The translations under genes and the position numbers were made by a program. A stretch of DNA of 57,210 bases from an uncultured Synergistales bacterium (lineage in GTDB: Bacteria; Synergistota; Synergistia; Synergistales; Aminobacteriaceae): NCBI GenBank assembly GCA_905233215.1, contig CAJODC010000008.1:1-57210 (forward strand), read 5' to 3'. Numbering within the stretch: the first letter of the stretch is position 1; each line of letters starts with the position of its first letter. The notes beneath the pieces were generated by a model. The model saw only the letters and a program-made list of their open reading frames with translations. It did no database searches and was not told the DNA's origin. Of this stretch, positions 46,053 through 53,681 are shown piece after piece.

Positions 46053-46787
46053 ATGCTTGCACTAATCACAGGAGCATCGAAGGGAATCGGGCGTGCCGTA
46101 ACTCTTGAACTTGCCCGAAAAGGTTTTGACGTTGCCATAAATTACAATCACAGCGAAGAGTCAGCAATAACTCTCAAAGATGAAGCCGTCTCGCTCGGTG
46201 TTAAGGCTGAAATTTTCCGTGCTGACGTTAGCGTTCAGGAACAGGCCGTAAAAATGTTTGCTGACGTTAAAGCTCATTTCGGCGAAAATGTTTCAGTCCT
46301 CGTCAACAACGCAGGCATAACACGTGATAATTTATTGATGAGAATGAAGGCTGAAGACTGGCTGACTGTCATTAACACAAACTTGAACGCCGCTTTTTAC
46401 TGCACTCAGTTAGCCGTAAAGGACATGGCGAAAGCTCGTTACGGAAGAATCGTAAACATTTCTTCTGTCGTAGGCTTGACAGGAAACGCAGGTCAGTGTA
46501 ATTATTCTGCGTCAAAAGCTGGTATAATCGGCCTGACAAAATCAGTCGCTCGTGAATACGCAGGTCGCGGAATCACAGCTAATGCAGTTGCGCCGGGCTT
46601 TATCAATACAAGCATGACTGATATACTGAAAAATGACGTGAAAGAAGCAATACTGAAGAGCATTCCGGTTTCACGAATAGGAACGCCCGAAGAAGTAGCA
46701 AGAGCCGTATCGTTCTTTGCGTCAGAAGACAGCGCGTATATCACCGGTCAGACCCTAGCGGTTGACGGTGGAATGACAATGATTTAG
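46053..46787 (+). CDS. fabG: 3-oxoacyl-ACP reductase
   Basis: NADPH-dependent short-chain dehydrogenase that reduces beta-ketoacyl-ACP. TGASKGIGRAVTLELA (cofactor), VLVNNAGITRDNLLMRMK, and the catalytic Ser/Tyr/Lys set in VNISSVVG and CNYSASKAGIIGLTKS are visible. 244 residues. It starts 3 bases after fabD. Confidence 0.96.
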   Translation: MLALITGASKGIGRAVTLELARKGFDVAINYNHSEESAITLKDEAVSLGVKAEIFRADVSVQEQAVKMFADVKAHFGENVSVLVNNAGITRDNLLMRMKAEDWLTVINTNLNAAFYCTQLAVKDMAKARYGRIVNISSVVGLTGNAGQCNYSASKAGIIGLTKSVAREYAGRGITANAVAPGFINTSMTDILKNDVKEAILKSIPVSRIGTPEEVARAVSFFASEDSAYITGQTLAVDGGMTMI

Positions 46788-46804
46788 AGGGGAGGTGAAC
46801 TAAC

Positions 46805-47056
46805 ATGACCAAAGAAGAAGCAGTAGCGAAGTTGAAAGCAATAGTATCAGACCGCCTTGACGTTGAAGCAGATCAGGTTACGCCGGAAAAGTCATTTGTT
46901 GAGGATCTTGGAGCTGACTCGCTTGATATAGTTGAACTGATAATGGGAATCGAAGAGGAATTTGACATCGAGATTCCTGACGAGGACGCAGAGAAATTAA
47001 CATCAGTAGGCGAGGCAATGAACTACACGCTCAGCAAAATTGGCGTGGAAGACTAA
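46805..47056 (+). CDS. acpP: Acyl carrier protein
   Basis: 83 residues, acidic. The phosphopantetheine Ser lies in [20 protein letters not shown], followed by [18 protein letters not shown]. It carries growing acyl chains between the Fab enzymes and PlsX. GAGGTGA precedes the ATG. A terminator-like hairpin follows, which may set its expression level apart from fabF. Confidence 0.97.
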   Translation: MTKEEAVAKLKAIVSDRLDVEADQVTPEKSFVEDLGADSLDIVELIMGIEEEFDIEIPDEDAEKLTSVGEAMNYTLSKIGVED

Positions 47057-47084
47057 AGAAGGCTTAACCATAAAGGCCGATGAC

Positions 47085-47123
47085 GGGGGAAGAGCTGATA
47101 CTGGTTCTGTCCCCTTTGTTTTT
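47085..47123 (+). terminator. Terminator-like hairpin between acpP and fabF
   Basis: GGGGGAAGAGC (from 47085/47086) pairs with GGTTCTGTCCCC (to 47114), with one mismatch and some G-T pairs, followed by a T-rich tail TTTGTTTTT. It would end part of the transcripts after acpP. Confidence 0.65.
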
Positions 47124-47142
47124 ATATAGGAGCGTGATTTAT

Positions 47143-48396
47143 TTGACAGACAAAAAAAGAAGAGTCGTTGTAACAGGATTAGGCCCTGTCAGCCCGATAG
47201 CGATCGGCAAAAAAGATTACTGGCAGGCACTCCATGAAGGCAAAAACGGAATCGACAGCATAACGACTTTCGACTTGGGAGACTGTCCCGTAACATTCGG
47301 TGCTGAAATCAGAGACTTTGACCCTTCAGTATACATGCCCGGAAAAGAGGCTAAACGTTCTGACAGGGCGATACAGTTTGCGGTGGCAGCAGCAAAATTG
47401 GCGGTTGAGGATTCAGGGCTTGACGTTAAGAGTATTGACCCTTACAGACTCGGTGTCTACATCGGAACAGGTCAGGGAGGAATCGAGACATCATTTAACA
47501 ATTTCAGGATAATGCTTGAGAAAGGCTCAAAGAGAGTCAGCCCTTACTTTATCCCGATGATGATCAGCAACATGTCAACAGCTTATGTCGCAATAGTACT
47601 CGGTGCGAAAGGCCCGAATCTTTGTGTTGTTACGGCGTGCGCTACGTCTCTTCACTCAATGGGAGAGGCTTATCACACTATCGTACGTGATGACGCTGAC
47701 GTTATCATTGCCGGAGGAACTGAGGCAGCTTTGAGGACGATAGCAATCGCCGGATTCGCCTCGATGAAGGCACTCTCAACGAGGAATGATGACCCCCGGC
47801 ACGCTTCGAGACCGTTCGACAAGGACAGAGACGGCTTCGTTATGGGCGAAGGAGCTGGCGTTGTGGTGCTTGAGGAACTTGAACACGCACTCGCACGAGG
47901 AGCGCACATTTACGCAGAGTTCACCGGCTACGGGACTTCTTGCGATGCAGGACACATAACGGCACCCGATCCCGAAGCTAAGGGCGCAGCCTACGCAACA
48001 CGTAAGGCCATGAAGATGTCGGGCTGGAACGAGTCGCAGGTCGACTACATCAACGCTCACGGAACTTCAACGGGTCTCAACGACAAAATGGAAGCCACGA
48101 TGATTAACGCTGTGTTCGGCGAAAACGCAAAGAACATTACGGTAACGTCAACAAAATCAATGATAGGCCACTGTCTTGGCGCAGCAGGAGGTCTTGAGGT
48201 AATAGCATCGCTTCAGGCAATCGAAGAAGGTTACATTCACCCGACACTGAATTACACTACGCCTGACCCTGACTGCGACTTGAACATTTCGACAGGCTCA
48301 GGGGTAAACAGGAAGGTTGACAGGCTTTTGGTCAACAGCTTCGGCTTCGGCGGTCATAACGGCGTTTTAGCGTTCCAGAGATATGAAAACATTTGA
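47143..48396 (+). CDS. fabF: 3-oxoacyl-ACP synthase II
   Basis: Condensing enzyme that elongates acyl-ACP with malonyl-ACP. The catalytic Cys is in VVTACATSLHSMGEA, the two His in YINAHGTSTGLND and SMIGHCLGAAGG, and GFGGHNGVLAF closes the protein. The TTG at 47143 (MTDKKRRVVVTG) follows AGGAG by about ten bases and gives 417 residues; the longer frame upstream runs through the terminator hairpin and is not coding. It overlaps rnc by 14 bases. Confidence 0.95.
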   Translation: MTDKKRRVVVTGLGPVSPIAIGKKDYWQALHEGKNGIDSITTFDLGDCPVTFGAEIRDFDPSVYMPGKEAKRSDRAIQFAVAAAKLAVEDSGLDVKSIDPYRLGVYIGTGQGGIETSFNNFRIMLEKGSKRVSPYFIPMMISNMSTAYVAIVLGAKGPNLCVVTACATSLHSMGEAYHTIVRDDADVIIAGGTEAALRTIAIAGFASMKALSTRNDDPRHASRPFDKDRDGFVMGEGAGVVVLEELEHALARGAHIYAEFTGYGTSCDAGHITAPDPEAKGAAYATRKAMKMSGWNESQVDYINAHGTSTGLNDKMEATMINAVFGENAKNITVTSTKSMIGHCLGAAGGLEVIASLQAIEEGYIHPTLNYTTPDPDCDLNISTGSGVNRKVDRLLVNSFGFGGHNGVLAFQRYENI

Positions 48397-49114
48397 CGTT
48401 GAAGCAGGCCCTCGAAGGGACAGAGCGAAACTAGACCCGAAAGCAGTGAAAGATTTTGAGGCTAAATTAGGCTACAGCTTCGATGACATGTTCACGCTTG
48501 AGGAGGCTTTGTGCCATTCGTCATATGCGAATGAGTACGGGCTTTATTACAACAATGAGAGACTCGAATTTCTCGGCGATTCAATTTTAACGTTCGTAAT
48601 AGCGAGAGCATTATTCAAGATGTACCCTGACGCTGACGAGGGAGAACTGACTAAGATGCGTTCAGGTCTGGTCAAAGCCGAGTCTCTTTACCGAAGAGCC
48701 GAGTCTCTCGGACTGCCTTACTTGATACTTCACGGCCATACTCTGAAGAGCGATTCGCTCCCTAAGTCAATATGTGCTGACGCTATGGAAGCAATACTCG
48801 GAGCGGTGTGCCTTGACGGCGGTGTGTCGGCTGCCGAACGTGTCATCAAGAAACTTTTTCTCAACACATCGGAAGAACAGTTCGCCGAAAAAGACCCAAA
48901 GACCGCCCTGCAATTATGGCTTCAGGCTCACGGAATGCCCCTGCCTAACTATGAGCTTCTCAAAACCGAAGGCCCTTCACACGCTCCAACGTTCACGGTC
49001 AGACTCTACATGAACGGATTTGAGCATATTGAGACCGACAGAACACGCAAGGGAGCAGAGGCTAAGACGGCATCATTGATACTTAATGACTTGAGGAGTA
49101 AATTTGGCGACTAA
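48383..49114 (+). CDS. rnc: Ribonuclease III
   Basis: Cleaves double-stranded RNA in rRNA maturation and antisense regulation. The catalytic signature NNERLEFLGDSILTFVIA is present, with CADAMEAILGAVCLDGG as the second acidic site. A C-terminal double-stranded RNA-binding domain runs from about residue 165 (DPKTALQLWLQAHG) to the end. 243 residues. It overlaps fabF, and rnc at the end of a fab operon is a common arrangement in Firmicutes. Confidence 0.95.
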   Translation: MKTFDVEAGPRRDRAKLDPKAVKDFEAKLGYSFDDMFTLEEALCHSSYANEYGLYYNNERLEFLGDSILTFVIARALFKMYPDADEGELTKMRSGLVKAESLYRRAESLGLPYLILHGHTLKSDSLPKSICADAMEAILGAVCLDGGVSAAERVIKKLFLNTSEEQFAEKDPKTALQLWLQAHGMPLPNYELLKTEGPSHAPTFTVRLYMNGFEHIETDRTRKGAEAKTASLILNDLRSKFGD

Positions 49115-49913
49115 AGTTATAGCGTTAATAATACTTTTGTTCACGATAAGAGCCGGTCATGCTGATGACAGACTGAACGTTTCAGCGACTCACCCTTGGC
49201 TGGCTCTTCTCGCCTCTTTCATCGGCGGTGCTGAAGTCAATGTTACGTCAATCAGAACGTGGAACGCTGACGGCGATTTGGTCATGGCCGAACGCGGGAA
49301 AGTTCTTCGTGAAATTCCTGAAGGTTCAAAAATTATCGCTCTCGATGAGAATGACGCTCAGTCGGCAGGGATTAAGTCGACAGAAAAATTCACCGTCAAA
49401 TTTTTGTACTCTCCTTTTCCCGTAAACACTGCTTCACTTTACGACCCTTCAGTGATTCCTTTTGTCGCTCAGAGAGTATTAACGGCGTTATCGGAATGGG
49501 ACGGCCAAAATTATCCGTACTATCAGAGGAGATTGGCTGAGTTTCAGGCGAGATTGTCGAGTTCGATTCTTGTCGGTCAGGTCTTGAAGGACATGAAATT
49601 CGCTGACTTCAGCGGCTCTTCAGGAGTCTTGCTGCAGGCTGCCGGGTGCAGTCTCGAAAAACCTGAAGGCTTAGAGACTTGGCGGAAGGGAAATTTTGCC
49701 GGGCTTCGTGAGTATCTTGACGAGGCGAAGAGCAGAGGCGTTGCGATAATTATTGACGATGACACGCCGAACGCACTGAAAAGATTTTTGACGGGACGCT
49801 CTGACGTGTACAAATGGGAACGTCCCAGCCTTGAGACCGATTACCCTTCGTTCCTTCACGAACAGTATATTTCACTGTGGCAGAAGGTTACGGCTAGACC
49901 GTTGCCGCGCTAG
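49104..49913 (+). CDS. ZnuA/TroA-like periplasmic binding protein lacking metal ligands
   Basis: 269 residues from TTG at 49104 (GAGGAG a few bases upstream; 11-base overlap with rnc). The signal peptide (VIALIILLFTIRAGHA) is followed by a fold with the order of cluster A-I metal-binding proteins: SATHPWLALLASFIGGAEVNV (in parts), an opening helix and strand; SLYDPSVIPFVAQRVLTALSEWD; and PYYQRRLAEFQARLSS on the long backbone helix. The usual metal His residues are absent: the DPH-type loop reads WNADGDLVMAE and the HxWLDP position reads TASLYDP. No permease or ATPase gene is nearby. It probably binds something else or acts as a structural or sensory protein. The call is moderate. Confidence 0.65.
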   Translation: MATKVIALIILLFTIRAGHADDRLNVSATHPWLALLASFIGGAEVNVTSIRTWNADGDLVMAERGKVLREIPEGSKIIALDENDAQSAGIKSTEKFTVKFLYSPFPVNTASLYDPSVIPFVAQRVLTALSEWDGQNYPYYQRRLAEFQARLSSSILVGQVLKDMKFADFSGSSGVLLQAAGCSLEKPEGLETWRKGNFAGLREYLDEAKSRGVAIIIDDDTPNALKRFLTGRSDVYKWERPSLETDYPSFLHEQYISLWQKVTARPLPR

Positions 49914-50299
49914 ACGGTCTGCTCAAGAATCGCAACGGCATTCCTCACGCAGTCATCACAGGAACACAACATCTTTCCCGTTCCAACGCCTTTAATCTCA
50001 CGACAGATTGAAGCTCCGCAAATCTCGGTGAATTTTTTGTGAAGCTCTTTAGCGTTGTCCCTTATGGGCTTGCCATTGTACTTCATGAGTCCAAGCACCA
50101 TTTCAGCACCGCACAAAGCTCCGCAGGTTCCTTCCATTCCGCCCATGCCGAGTCCGAAACCTGCTCCGATCCTCTTCAGTGTCATCTCATCAATTCCTGT
50201 CTCATCGCTGAACACACACGCTACAGACTGACAGCAATTATAGTGAGCGTCGCCTGTCCTGTTCTTCAACTCTACCGCTCTTTCCTGTTTTTCACTCAT
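49910..50299 (-). CDS. C_GCAxxG_C_C family redox or metal protein
   Basis: 129 residues with the conserved Cys pattern of the TIGR01909/C_GCAxxG_C_C family: NCCQSVACVF, then GMEGTCGALCGAEMVLG, and CGASICREIKG with CSCDDCV near the end. These proteins probably bind a metal or Fe-S centre and often lie near redox genes in anaerobes; the exact function is unknown. It is convergent with the ZnuA-like gene, whose last bases it overlaps, and divergent from the nucleoside phosphorylase. Confidence 0.88.
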   Translation of the reverse strand: MSEKQERAVELKNRTGDAHYNCCQSVACVFSDETGIDEMTLKRIGAGFGLGMGGMEGTCGALCGAEMVLGLMKYNGKPIRDNAKELHKKFTEICGASICREIKGVGTGKMLCSCDDCVRNAVAILEQTV

Positions 50300-50378
50300 A
50301 ATTTTTTATCCCTTCAAAGTTTTGACGGTAATTGTATCATGTCAATATGCTAGAATACCGCTGAAGGAGGCGCATAAA

Positions 50379-51209
50379 TTGCCCAACTACGATTACTCAG
50401 ACGCTCTCGAAACTGTATCATTTCTCCGTGAACGTTTGCCCTTCACGCCAGTAACAGCAATAGTGTTAGGTTCAGGCTTAGGGGAAGCAGCTTCGATTAT
50501 TGACGAAAGAATGACTCTAAATTCCAGCGACATTCCTAACTGGCCATGCTCGACAGCTCCCGGCCATGCAGGAAGATTGATTCTCGGCACTGTACACTCA
50601 AGACCCGTAATGATTCTTCAGGGACGTGTCCACCACTATGAGGGCTACTCGCTGAAGGCCGTAACATTTCCTGTCAGGGTACTCGGAATGTTGGGTACGC
50701 GTGAATACATCGCCACCAACGCTTCAGGCGCAGTGAATATGTTGTATCGTGCCGGAGAAATTCTAGCCGTTAAAGACCACATTAACCTGATGGGGGACAA
50801 TCCCTTGACGGGGCAGAACGAGCCACGATGGAACGAAAGATTCCCGGACATGTCCAGAGCGTATGATCCTGAAATGCTGTCTATACTATCCGAAATAGGC
50901 TTGAAGCAGAGTGTCTACGCAGCTATGCCAGGCCCTTCATTTGAGACACCTGCTGAAATCCGTATGCTTCGTATTCTCGGTGCTGACTTGGTAGGAATGT
51001 CAACAGTCCCAGAAATCATCACCGCTAACTCTATGGGCATGAAATGCGCTGTCCTCTCGTGCGCTGCTAACATGGCCGCAGGTGTTGACCCCGATCACAC
51101 TCTCACGGCTCAGGAAGTCCTAGACGCTATGAGAGACGCAGCCTATAAACTTTCATGGGTAATCGAGCAGTTAATAGACATTATGAATCGTTCAACGAAA
51201 GGAGCATAA
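50379..51209 (+). CDS. Purine nucleoside phosphorylase (trimeric type)
   Basis: Splits inosine, guanosine or related purine nucleosides with phosphate. Visible are IVLGSGLGEAASI, GRVHHYEGYSLKAVTFPVR, the NASGAVNMLY segment, and the substrate motif GMSTVPEIITANSMGMK. The TTG at 50379 (MPNYDYSDALE) follows AAGGAGG by eight bases and gives 276 residues; the upstream frame is not supported. It precedes the M23 peptidase by only one base. PunA-type. Confidence 0.93.
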   Translation: MPNYDYSDALETVSFLRERLPFTPVTAIVLGSGLGEAASIIDERMTLNSSDIPNWPCSTAPGHAGRLILGTVHSRPVMILQGRVHHYEGYSLKAVTFPVRVLGMLGTREYIATNASGAVNMLYRAGEILAVKDHINLMGDNPLTGQNEPRWNERFPDMSRAYDPEMLSILSEIGLKQSVYAAMPGPSFETPAEIRMLRILGADLVGMSTVPEIITANSMGMKCAVLSCAANMAAGVDPDHTLTAQEVLDAMRDAAYKLSWVIEQLIDIMNRSTKGA

Positions 51210-51210
51210 T

Positions 51211-52119
51211 ATGCACAAAAAATTATTGCTTGCTGTAATTTTATTGACACTTTTCACCGCAAGCCCTTCGTATTCTTCATCATGGGTGAATTTCCCGACA
51301 AGCTGGGACATCGGGCAGGCGTTTGCCGTGTCTCTCTCGTCAACGGCTGAATACTCTTCGCCGACTGTAACATGGCTGAACAGAACTATAGCCCTCAATG
51401 TTGAGACAGGCGGAACGGGTAAAATCTCTTACGGTCTTTTAGGCTCTGACGTTCGCAACATCAAGCCGGGAAATTACAAGATACAGTTTGAATTTGCACA
51501 GGGCGGTAAAAAGTACAAAGCATCAGGAAATATTTACCTGCGTTCGAGACAGTACCCGAAAGAAAATCTTAGAGTCAACCCCAAAATGGTCAATCCTCCC
51601 AAAAAAGAACTTACACGCATTCAGAACGAGTCAAAATTGATTGCTTCCGCTCTTCGTACAATGACAGTCCCAAGAAAATGGACGACTCCTCCTCAGCCGC
51701 CGTTAGCCTCAATAACACTCACAAGCAGTTACGGCAAGCAGAGAATCTACAACGGCCAGCCTCGAGCAGGCCACAACGGAGCAGACATCAGAGCCGTAAC
51801 AGGTACGAACGTCCGCGCACCATTCGCAGGAACGGTGGTGCTTGCAGGCTTCCACTATTACGCCGGAGGAAGCGTCTACATCGACTCAGGCAACGGAGTC
51901 ATCTCAGCGTTCTTTCACTTGAGCAGTATTCCAGTCAAGAAGGGCGACAAAGTTGAGAAGGGACAAATCATAGCGAAGTCGGGCGCGACTGGACGTGTTA
52001 CAGGGCCTCACCTCCATTACAGCCTGATAATCGGCGGTCAGTTCGTTGACCCTATACCGTTACTGTCAACAAGCATCACGAAAATGTTGAAGCTCGGAAG
52101 CGTTCAGCAGGTAAATTAA
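51211..52119 (+). CDS. M23 family metallopeptidase, secreted
   Basis: 302 residues with a signal peptide (KLLLAVILLTLFTASPSYS). An N-terminal strand-rich domain (residues about 25-115) resembles a bacterial immunoglobulin-like fold. The M23 domain lies at about residues 165-280, with the zinc ligands in GHNGADIRAVTG and GPHLHYSLIIGG. The catalytic HxH is therefore complete. It likely cuts peptidoglycan cross-links in the periplasm. It follows the nucleoside phosphorylase by one base and precedes manC by two, so the three genes are one transcript. Confidence 0.9.
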   Translation: MHKKLLLAVILLTLFTASPSYSSSWVNFPTSWDIGQAFAVSLSSTAEYSSPTVTWLNRTIALNVETGGTGKISYGLLGSDVRNIKPGNYKIQFEFAQGGKKYKASGNIYLRSRQYPKENLRVNPKMVNPPKKELTRIQNESKLIASALRTMTVPRKWTTPPQPPLASITLTSSYGKQRIYNGQPRAGHNGADIRAVTGTNVRAPFAGTVVLAGFHYYAGGSVYIDSGNGVISAFFHLSSIPVKKGDKVEKGQIIAKSGATGRVTGPHLHYSLIIGGQFVDPIPLLSTSITKMLKLGSVQQVN

Positions 52120-52121
52120 CG

Positions 52122-53183
52122 ATGAGGAAAATTTACGGTCTTATACTGAGCGGTGGAAGCGGTACAAGGCTTTGGCCTCTTTCACGTGAGAAAATGCCAA
52201 AACAGTTCATCAGGCTCTATTCCGACAAGACTCTTTTACAGAATACAGCCCTGAGAATGGCGAGCATGATTCCGATTGAGTCGCTTCGTGTAATATCAGG
52301 CTCAAAATGGAACGAGCTTGTTATGTCTCAGTCCTGCGAGATTTTCGGAGCTGACAATCTTCCCGAAGGCTTCATAATCGAAGAACCTTGCGCAAGGGGA
52401 ACAGCTCCAGCGATTTTGCTGGCCGTTGAAGAATTGAAGCGTCAGGGAGCGAATGACGATGACGTTATGATAGTCGTACCCAGCGACGCATTCATTCGCA
52501 GCACGAGGAAATTTACGGACGCTCTGAAAGTCGGCGTGAAAGCAGCTGATGACGGTTACATTGCCACGCTCGGAATCGCTCCGATAAGACCTGATACAGG
52601 CTTCGGCTACATCAGGCAGGGACAAAAACTCGAAAGCGGTTACTATGAGGCGGAAAGTTTCACGGAAAAACCTGACCTCAAGACTGCACAGCGATATATT
52701 TCTGACGGCGATTATCTCTGGAACGGAGGAATTTTCATCTTCACTCCCAAGTGTCTTTACGATGAACTTGAAACCGCTGACCCTGAATTATTTTCACTGA
52801 CTCAAAACGGGACTCTTCGTGAAAATTTTGATGACGTGAAAAATATTTCCTTCGACAACGCCGTAATGGAAAAGGCCGGACATGTCGCAGTAGTTCCGCT
52901 GGTCAATTCGGGCTGGTCTGACGTGGGATCATGGGACGCTCTCCACGATGATGTCATGGAGTGCGATGAGAATCGCAACGTTGCCGTAGGTGATGCGATG
53001 TTTCTCGACAGTCATAACTGCTTCGTTCATTCACGTGAAAAACTCGCTGTGCTGAACATGGTGAATGACATTGTAGTTGTAGACACGCCTGACGCGATTT
53101 TTGTTACGAGAAGGGGAGCCAGTCAGGAAGTCAAAAAGGCAGTAAAATTTTTGAAGGATAACGGAATGTTTGACAAAATTTGA
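52122..53183 (+). CDS. manC: Mannose-1-phosphate guanylyltransferase
   Basis: Makes GDP-mannose from GTP and mannose-1-phosphate for surface polysaccharide. Nucleotidyltransferase opening ILSGGSGTRLWPLSREKMPKQF (in parts), PSDAFIR, the sugar-phosphate motif ESFTEKPDLKTAQRY, and SGWSDVGSWDAL are visible. 353 residues: the short form with the nucleotidyltransferase and the beginning of the left-handed helix domain, but no phosphomannose isomerase domain. It ends 33 bases before tRNA-Leu, whose promoter overlaps its 3' end. Confidence 0.92.
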   Translation: MRKIYGLILSGGSGTRLWPLSREKMPKQFIRLYSDKTLLQNTALRMASMIPIESLRVISGSKWNELVMSQSCEIFGADNLPEGFIIEEPCARGTAPAILLAVEELKRQGANDDDVMIVVPSDAFIRSTRKFTDALKVGVKAADDGYIATLGIAPIRPDTGFGYIRQGQKLESGYYEAESFTEKPDLKTAQRYISDGDYLWNGGIFIFTPKCLYDELETADPELFSLTQNGTLRENFDDVKNISFDNAVMEKAGHVAVVPLVNSGWSDVGSWDALHDDVMECDENRNVAVGDAMFLDSHNCFVHSREKLAVLNMVNDIVVVDTPDAIFVTRRGASQEVKKAVKFLKDNGMFDKI

Positions 53184-53198
53184 ATCGAAGTGTATTTT
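53170..53198 (+). promoter_or_regulatory. Promoter for tRNA-Leu and rpsT
   Basis: Consensus TTGACA (53170-53175), 17 bases, TATTTT (53193-53198), 18 bases before the tRNA. It overlaps the last codons of manC. Confidence 0.65.
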
Positions 53199-53216
53199 AT
53201 GCCGTGTCATTTAATA

Positions 53217-53302
53217 GCCGGAGTGGCGGAATGGTAGACGCAGCGGACTCAAAATCCGCCGGTGGCGACACTGTGGGAGTTCGAGTCTCCCCTCCGGCAC
53301 CA
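53217..53302 (+). tRNA. tRNA-Leu (anticodon CAA)
   Basis: 86-base class II tRNA with a long variable arm. Acceptor arms GCCGGAG and CTCCGGC, then A and CCA encoded. The anticodon arm is GCGGA, loop CTCAAAA, TCCGC, reading CAA (codon UUG). T loop TTCGAGT. Confidence 0.95.
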
Positions 53303-53330
53303 TCACAGAAAAAATCAGGGAGAGAAATTT

Positions 53331-53597
53331 ATGCCGAACAAGAAATCAGCGGAAAGGCGAGTAAGAATTTCCGAACGTAACAGACTGTACAACAAATACT
53401 GGACTTCAAGATGCAAAACCGCCGTTAAGAGAGTACTCGAAGCGGTTGAGGCCGGAAGCAAAGACGAGGCCGTAAAGAACTTCGACGCAGCACAGAGCGT
53501 CATCGACAAAGCCGTAGTGAAAGGCGTTATGCACAAGAACACAGCAGCAAGACGCAAGGAACTTATGTCCCGCCGAATGAAAGCAATGAACGCATAA
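53331..53597 (+). CDS. rpsT: 30S ribosomal protein S20
   Basis: 88 residues, basic. Begins MPNKKSAERRVRISERNRL and contains KGVMHKNTAARRKELMSRRM, typical of S20. The ATG at 53331 follows a GGGAGAG site; the longer frame runs back into tRNA-Leu and is not coding. It is likely transcribed with the tRNA and ends at a strong terminator. Confidence 0.96.
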   Translation: MPNKKSAERRVRISERNRLYNKYWTSRCKTAVKRVLEAVEAGSKDEAVKNFDAAQSVIDKAVVKGVMHKNTAARRKELMSRRMKAMNA

Positions 53598-53602
53598 CCG
53601 AC

Positions 53603-53638
53603 AGCCTCCAGTGAAAAAGCTGGAGGTTGTTTTTTTTG
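53603..53638 (+). terminator. Terminator after rpsT
   Basis: Ten-base arms CAGCCTCCAG (53603-53612) and CTGGAGGTTG (53621-53630, one G-T), 8-base loop, followed by eight T. Confidence 0.9.
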
Positions 53639-53643
53639 TCGAC

Positions 53644-53670
53644 AAAAAAAAGAGCCTCCCTCATTGGGAG
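53644..53670 (-). terminator. Terminator after the broken putP
   Basis: On the minus strand CTCCC/GGGAG (53656-53660 with 53666-53670), 5-base loop, followed by GCTC and eight T. The stem is short. Confidence 0.5.
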
Positions 53671-53681
53671 ACCCGTTAAGG

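Noticed and set aside
47080-47142. Longer fabF start upstream
   Set aside because: The extra 21 codons run through the hairpin after acpP and do not match FabF; the TTG at 47143 has a good ribosome site.
53262-53330. Longer rpsT frame beginning inside tRNA-Leu
   Set aside because: The extra residues come from the tRNA sequence, and ATG 53331 with GGGAGAG is the standard S20 start.
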